Source of the DNA: Symbiotaphrina buchneri
Taxonomy: Eukaryota > Ascomycota > Symbiotaphrinales > Symbiotaphrinaceae
DNA length: 64,000 nt
NCBI GenBank assembly: GCA_001599915.1
Contig: BCIG01000021.1
Location: 1 to 64,000, forward strand
Direction of reading: 5' to 3'
Part shown: positions 59,075 through 64,000 of the stretch, one piece after another
Layout of the letters: the number at the start of each line of letters is the position of its first letter
Position numbering within the stretch: position 1 is the stretch's first letter
Program-made: the position numbers and the translations under genes
The notes under the pieces: generated by a model
Told to the model about the DNA's origin: nothing
Seen by the model: only the letters and a program-made list of their open reading frames with translations
Databases searched by the model: none

Positions 59075-60245
59075 TCACGTGTCGCTACCCAACCGCCTGA
59101 TATCTGCACGTACAATATCGGCATTTTTCAAAGTTTTGGCATATCTCGCGGCGATATCCTTCATACCTGAGCCGAGGCTCTCGTATTTTCGGAGTTCCTC
59201 CTCGGCTACCCTTTCCCTTTCCTGAAGTCGCACTTTGGCATCGCGCAGATTTAGATCGTAGTTGCGCAGAGCAGTGACGGCATCAGGAGTGTAAATCTGT
59301 GACAGTACATCATGTTTCATGACTCTGCCTCCGGTGATCAGCGCTTGGCGGACGCAACCTAACTCCTAGGCTTCGTACCTCAACTTGGCTTCCATGGTCT
59401 CCGTAACCACGGCCAGACGCTCCGTTTGTGCCTTCAATGCCCGTGCTATGCTCCCATACTTCGTCTGTTCGAGGGTCCGAATGATGTGTTCCAATAGGGC
59501 CCGGTGGGCTTCGTCGGCGTCGCGACTCGATACAGCAAGCTTTGCGTAGAGTTGCCCTATGCTGCAGCGTAGCTCTAGAACCCTCTCTTGGCGGGCATAA
59601 ACCGATCGAGATATGTCCACTCTCCGACCTGAGGACGCAGGCAGAGCTGCGTTTTGGAAGTCAGTCAGGAAGCCTGGACGACGCAAGATGACTTATGGCA
59701 TACAATGGCCATGGATCAGTTGGGCAAGCTGCGCCATCCATTTCAAGAAGATCTGCGATAAAGTCACGGCAACAGGTTCGATATGGCCCTAGGCATATGG
59801 CGTTGGTTTTGACGGCACAACAGTAGTTCAGGGGCACCAACTAGGAGGTAGTCCACATCATCTTCCAAGAGCTCTCTGTCGCGAAGAGAAAGCTTGCAGG
59901 TCAACTGCGCTGCAACAATACCGATGACTTCCCGCAGCTCGCCCGGGAGACTCTCACTGTACGTCGTCGCCGCGGCCAATGCGCTTCTGATTGCTTGGGT
60001 CTGTGCCATCCGCTCCTCCAGCGGCTGTATCTCCACCTTTGACGGTTAGTCCACCAAGCTCCTGCTAGATACGGAAGGAAAGTAAATACACATCTTGGCT
60101 GCAAAGGCTTCTGGACCTTTGTGGTGCCATCGGAATTCAGCTTGGACGTCCTAAGGATTACGTAGAGCTGCGCGAAGTTTGGGTTATTTTGTAGTACAGT
60201 TGGATCGACAGGAGGCAGCATGCTCGGCGGTATTCGGTGGTCCAT
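59075..60245 (-). CDS. Probable HAUS4-like augmin complex subunit
   Basis: Five exons: 60245-60090, 60036-59842, 59752-59704, 59646-59379, 59324-59075; 305 residues, mostly helical. The N-terminus MLPPVDPTVLQNNPNFAQLY parallels the start of animal HAUS4 (LPP...LLQNPYFSKL). The C-terminal coiled coil contains LRDAKVRLQERERVAEEEL and KYESLGSGMKDIAARYAKTL, which resembles the SYEVLGEEFDRLVKEY region of HAUS4. Middle exons carry LPGELREVIGIVAAQLTCKL, FLKWMAQLAQLIHGHS and long helices. Augmin nucleates branching microtubules in the spindle and exists in Aspergillus nidulans (established). The assignment is my own pattern match and is moderate. Exon 3 (49 nt) is inferred from phase alone. Confidence 0.5.
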
Positions 60246-60481
60246 TGAGGTAGCTTAACAGGAGCATCACGTCCAGGCTCGTACGAAGTATAAGATATGA
60301 CAGAATATTTGGTGTATTCGTGCGAAACTGTCTCGTTCATCGGAATAAGATAAGGTAAACAACCCTGTGGACCTCGGACGTGAATTAACGTAATTCCTGC
60401 TAGCCAACGTTCCCGGCTGGAGCCCGCGTCCAATTCCCATTACAGGTACGTAGGGTCCTGGCCCATAGGTGATAGGTTATA

Positions 60482-60685
60482 CACGTTTGCGAAATTTTAG
60501 GCAGTTTCGCAAGCGAGGAGGGAGCCACCACCCGTTTTTGCACCTTGGCCTCCTTTACCATCAAAACATTTCCTTCCTACCTGCAAACCCACCTAAAATC
60601 AGCGTTTTTTCATCTAAAAAGGGCATAATTGAAGCCGTTCAACTCACCTGAATCACTATCACCTTGAAACCCTTGGTGTTGTGCC
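60482..60685 (+). repeat. Left terminal inverted repeat
   Basis: About 204 bp. The outer 115 bp is nearly identical to the right copy and the inner part is diverged mainly by C/T and G/A differences. It contains a palindrome, TTGCGAAA (60487-60494) with TTTCGCAA (60505-60512). Confidence 0.9.
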
Positions 60686-61380
60686 CGTTTCAAGCCTCTG
60701 AGTTGGTCCCAGATGCGTCCCTTTATCCTTTTGACCGTCGTAATGACCTGATTATGTCGTTTCAAGGCCTTGAAGCCTCCAGCCACTGTTCTTTAAAAGC
60801 TTGTTATCGGTGGAAATAGTCATCCTGATGTTGAAATGCTTGATCTAACTCCATCGCTTTTAACCGTACCTTAACTACCATATAAAGCAAGTCTAAATAT
60901 ATTGTTTATACCATGATATCATGTTGTATACAATATTAAATACAAAAGCCAACAGATCCTTTCAGACTTAAGATACTGCAGAAATAAGGATATCAAGAAT
61001 ATATATAAATATAACCTAATTACAGCTTTATAAAAGGAAAGAATAGCTATCTAAAAGAAGATTGTTTTTTATAATTATATCTGTATCTATATAAGCTAGA
61101 AAGCCTATATTAAGTAAAAAGCTATAAAACATTAGGAAAACACAAAAATCATACTGTTTAATATTATAGATAACTAGAAATAGATAAGACTATTATCAAG
61201 ATGGTTAAAAATAACTTTTATGGTTAAAATATTAAAGTTTATATTAAATCTATATATAGGAAAAAGGCTTTAATATTGATTTTTTCTTTTTTAACCTTTA
61301 AGTTATCTATAACTAAAGTTAAAAACAATTTTAATAACTTTTTAGATAATAATTCTATCAACTCTAACTAACTTATATAA

Positions 61381-61740
61381 AAACAAAAGTTAAAAAAGTC
61401 TTATAAACAAGAAAAGAAAAAGTTAAAGATAATAACTAAAAGATATTATAAAAAAACAAAACATCAAGATTAAATCTATAATAAGGTACAGGAAAGTCTT
61501 TAAGCTTTATTAGATCATTATTGCTGTTTAAACTTAAATTACAAGAATTATAACAAAACCTGTATTATACAAAATAATAAACATTTTAAAGCTAATATAA
61601 ATCAGTTAAAGATATAATACAATTATATAAAACAAAAAGAAATAATTATAGATATGCTTTTAGAAAAAATCAACTTTCTACTGGTAAAGTCTTATAATTC
61701 TATTAAAAAAATATATAATAATTTATTAATATGCTAAAGA
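61381..61740 (+). pseudogene. Remnant reading frame inside the transposon, unknown protein
   Basis: One plus-strand frame (codons in phase with 61483) keeps coding-like character over about 115 codons with only a few stops, all TAA, as expected from CAA by RIP. A Lys/Glu-rich stretch leads to ALLDHYCCLNLNYKNYNKTC, a Cys-containing motif, then IDMLLEKINFLL. Such Cys/His modules occur in many repeat-associated fungal proteins. I cannot name the family. Confidence 0.4.
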
Positions 61741-61943
61741 AGTAGCTTAAATATATCTGATTAAGGTTTTAATAAGGTAAACCTATTAAATTATATTTTA
61801 CCTATATATCCTAAGTACTCTTTTTTAACATTACTTTATTATCCTGGATTCTATCTTTAAAACCCTTCTTTTTACTGATATCTACTATCTGTTTTCTATT
61901 TTACTGTTTTTAGTTAGATATCCTTTTCATTATATACTCTTTA

Positions 61944-62075
61944 AGCTTCTATAGCTTATATAGCTTTTATAGCTCTTGTAGTTCTTATTGCTTCTATAGT
62001 TTTTATAGCTTTTATAACTCTTATAGCTTTTATAGCTTTTACAGTTTTTATAGCTTCTATAGCTTCTATAACTTT
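61944..62075. repeat. Degenerate 9-bp tandem repeat (TATAGCTTT), about 13 units
   Basis: Units such as TATAGCTTT, TATAGCTTC, TATTGCTTC and TATAACTCT follow each other without gaps. On the minus strand each unit reads as Lys/Glu/Arg-Ala-Ile, so it may be the RIP-altered remnant of a repetitive, helix-forming protein tail. Confidence 0.8.
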
Positions 62076-63691
62076 TTAATACCATGATTTTCCAGCTATA
62101 TAATCAGTCAGTAAAACATATAATCATCTATCTTTTACTGGTAACAATAGCCTGATAAACAGTCCTATTCATAGTCAGTTAGAAAATACATTTTTAAAAA
62201 ACTATATCAACTGGTATAAAGCTTATAATCTGAATAAGACTTACCTTTTTAATCAAGCTTATTAAGTCTTTGTTAAAAAAGTATATAAGGTATATCAAAT
62301 CAAAAATGATATAAAAAAGAAAAAACAGGTTTATATAAGAATTCTGGCAGGTATTGCAACTAAGCTATAGAAGGAAGTCCTGGTCTTTTATGTTTAAAGA
62401 TAGCAAAATAGCTTTAAAGAAACAATTTTTAATATTGATAACTATACAAGCCTTTATATTTTTGTTAACATAGTTAATCATGTTATATAAAGGTTTATCT
62501 TGATAAAACTATGTTTTCTTTAATTATTCTTTAACTTTTTTATCTTATTTAACTTTAGATAATCTTTTAATTATTGTATTTTATTTTATATAATAAATTG
62601 CTAGTAAAATTATAATATATAAACTTTATATACACTAGGATACTAATAAAAAAACATATTAAGTATAAAACAAGTATATTAAACCTTTTTTAGATTTCTA
62701 TCTTAATTACAAATTTTAAACTAATCCTGTATTCTTAAAATGTTTATAGGCTTATACATCTTTATCAGGTTCTAGCTGCTATATTGTAAGCTGTAGAAAA
62801 CCTTTAAAGTTATTCTTTTTTATAAACCTTTCTTTTAAATTATTATATTGTTTTATTTAATGTTTAACTTAATAGAAAAACTCTTTAATAAGATTAAAAT
62901 CTAAAGAATAAAATAGAAGAAAAACAAGGTAAACATTTGTTTTAAGATATATATCATAAAGCTTTTGATTATAATAAATAAAAACATTATCTATGATCAG
63001 AACTGATTATAAGCCTGGAAAAGGTATATATTAAAAAACCTGATTCTATATAAAACAATTAAAACTTTCTATTATAATCATTAACTGTTTGATTATATAA
63101 ACAATATAATCATCTATAATATATATTAAAAGGATACTATAATGTTATGATTGTTTTATAGATTATCTAACTTATACCTGTATGTTATATAAAAACTATC
63201 TATATTTACAATCATTTATATGCTTATTAACTGTTATTTTATCAATATAGATGATTTAATCAAGCTTTTAATTAAACATATAAAGAGTTTACTTGTTTTA
63301 TAGCTATTAATCATACTTAAAGATATATTTATTAACAGTTATACAAGTTTACTTGATACTCTTTAAGAATTATAAGATGTTAAAGGTATTCAGTTTAATA
63401 CTAAACATATTCTAGAGTCAATATTGATACTTGTCCAGATATACAATTGGCTGATTTATAAGCTATAACAAGAAAACCTGTTATTAGAAGTCAGTAAGCT
63501 TGCTAGGTCTTCCTTTCTTGGTTAACTATAAGGCTATCAAGCTTCTCTATCAGTCATGACGATGCTGATATCGATATACAGTGTATTCTCTAAGCTTCAG
63601 GCCTTTTGTGATAGATAGAACGGTAAAGCTGTATCTTAGGAAGACTTCAAGGTCATAGAGCTTCGCTGGTAGAGTTTTAAATAGCATCTAA

Positions 63692-63894
63692 GGCTTAACA
63701 CCAAAGATTTCAAGGATATAGCGATTCAGGTAAGTCGAACGGCTTTGATCATGCTCTTTTTGGATGGAAAATCGATGATTTAGGTGGGTTTGCAGGTAGG
63801 AAGGAAATGTTTTGATGGTAAAGGAGGCCAAGGTGCAAAAACGGGTGCTGGCTCCCTCCTCGCTTGCGAAACTGCCTAAAATTTCGCAAACGCG
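63692..63894 (-). repeat. Right terminal inverted repeat
   Basis: Reverse complement of the left repeat, about 203 bp. The outer part is almost identical, including the TTGCGAAA/TTTCGCAA palindrome. Differences are concentrated at the inner end. Confidence 0.9.
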
Positions 63895-64000
63895 TATAAA
63901 GAACTTACCTTCGGTAAGGTAGGTAAGGTAAGGTACCTGAACAACAATGTCAACAATCAATCGGTAAACCTCGGTGAGACCAAGGTACCTCTATAATATA
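63895..64000. other. Flank beyond the transposon
   Basis: The last 106 bases contain CGGTAAGGTAGGTAAGG at 63913-63929, several copies of the dispersed intergenic word, immediately after the element. No gene. Confidence 0.5.

Larger units (their letters stand above)
60482..63894. mobile_element. AT-rich, RIP-degraded DNA transposon with about 204-bp terminal inverted repeats
   Basis: Terminal inverted repeats at 60482-60685 and 63692-63894 enclose about 3 kb that is very AT-rich (roughly 61-63.5 kb), full of TAA and TTA, with almost no intact frame. TA (or TATA) flanks the element on both sides (t480-a481 and t895-a896), matching a Tc1/mariner/pogo-type target site. Left tip CACGTTTGCG, right tip CGCGTTTGCG. 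Composition and loss of CpA are what repeat-induced point mutation produces. A short normal-composition segment remains at 60690-60850. No transposase domain could be recognised, so the superfamily is uncertain. Confidence 0.8.

Noticed and set aside
60482-63894. Mutator-like element interpretation because of the long TIRs
   Set aside because: No 9-11 bp target duplication at the flanks; only TA/TATA is shared.
63688-63960. 90-codon minus-strand frame at the right end and its 60-codon twin at 60469-60651
   Set aside because: Both are translations of the two copies of the terminal inverted repeat, not genes.

Overview
The window is nuclear DNA of a filamentous ascomycete, most likely a Eurotiomycete close to Aspergillus/Penicillium. 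Reasons: nearly all genes are split by short introns (about 48-110 nt) with GTRNGY donors and CTRAC-like branch points; the gene set is typical of that group (homocitrate synthase of the alpha-aminoadipate lysine pathway, FacA-type acetyl-CoA synthetase, a fungal ADAM protease, KRE6/SKN1 glucan synthesis protein, YpdA phosphotransfer protein, RcmA/Ssn6 corepressor); and the right end holds a very AT-rich, apparently RIP-mutated transposon. The genus is not certain. Three ambiguous bases (n) occur at 675, 847 and 993. Exon boundaries below were assigned by hand from splice consensus, reading phase and family alignment from memory, so individual junctions may be off by a few bases.

Layout. 1-7 kb: partial TMEM115-type Golgi protein (-), TBL1/Sif2-type LisH-WD40 protein (+), mitochondrial pyruvate dehydrogenase kinase (+). 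7-21 kb, all on the minus strand: a small conserved unknown, KRE6/SKN1, another small unknown, ribosomal protein L3, a two-TM unknown whose start codon lies in a tandem 33-bp duplication, and the TPR corepressor Ssn6. 24-31 kb: Y-family polymerase iota-like protein (+) convergent with a large SMP/C2 membrane-contact-site protein of the Mug190/tricalbin type (-). 33-39 kb: acetyl-CoA synthetase (+) and an ADAM metalloprotease (+). 39-47.5 kb: homocitrate synthase (-), MNN10/11-type mannosyltransferase (-) head-to-head with phosphomannose isomerase (+), a 2H phosphoesterase (-), and the HPt protein YpdA (-). 47.5-52.1 kb: a gene-poor stretch. 52-60 kb, all minus: mitochondrial aspartate aminotransferase, Snu66/SART-1, peptidyl-tRNA hydrolase 2, and a probable HAUS4-like augmin subunit. 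60.5-63.9 kb: a decayed element with about 204-bp terminal inverted repeats.

The genes are mainly housekeeping and form no secondary-metabolite cluster. Linked themes are cell-wall/glycan supply (KRE6, MNN10/11, phosphomannose isomerase), carbon and amino-acid metabolism (PDK, FacA, LysF, AspAT) and transcriptional corepression (Ssn6, Sif2). The points most worth following up are the TIR element with its remnant reading frame and 9-bp repeat; a short GGTAAGGTA/TACCTTACC word that recurs in many intergenic regions and was not noticed inside the exons; two stop-free, in-frame introns in the phosphomannose isomerase gene; and the augmin assignment.
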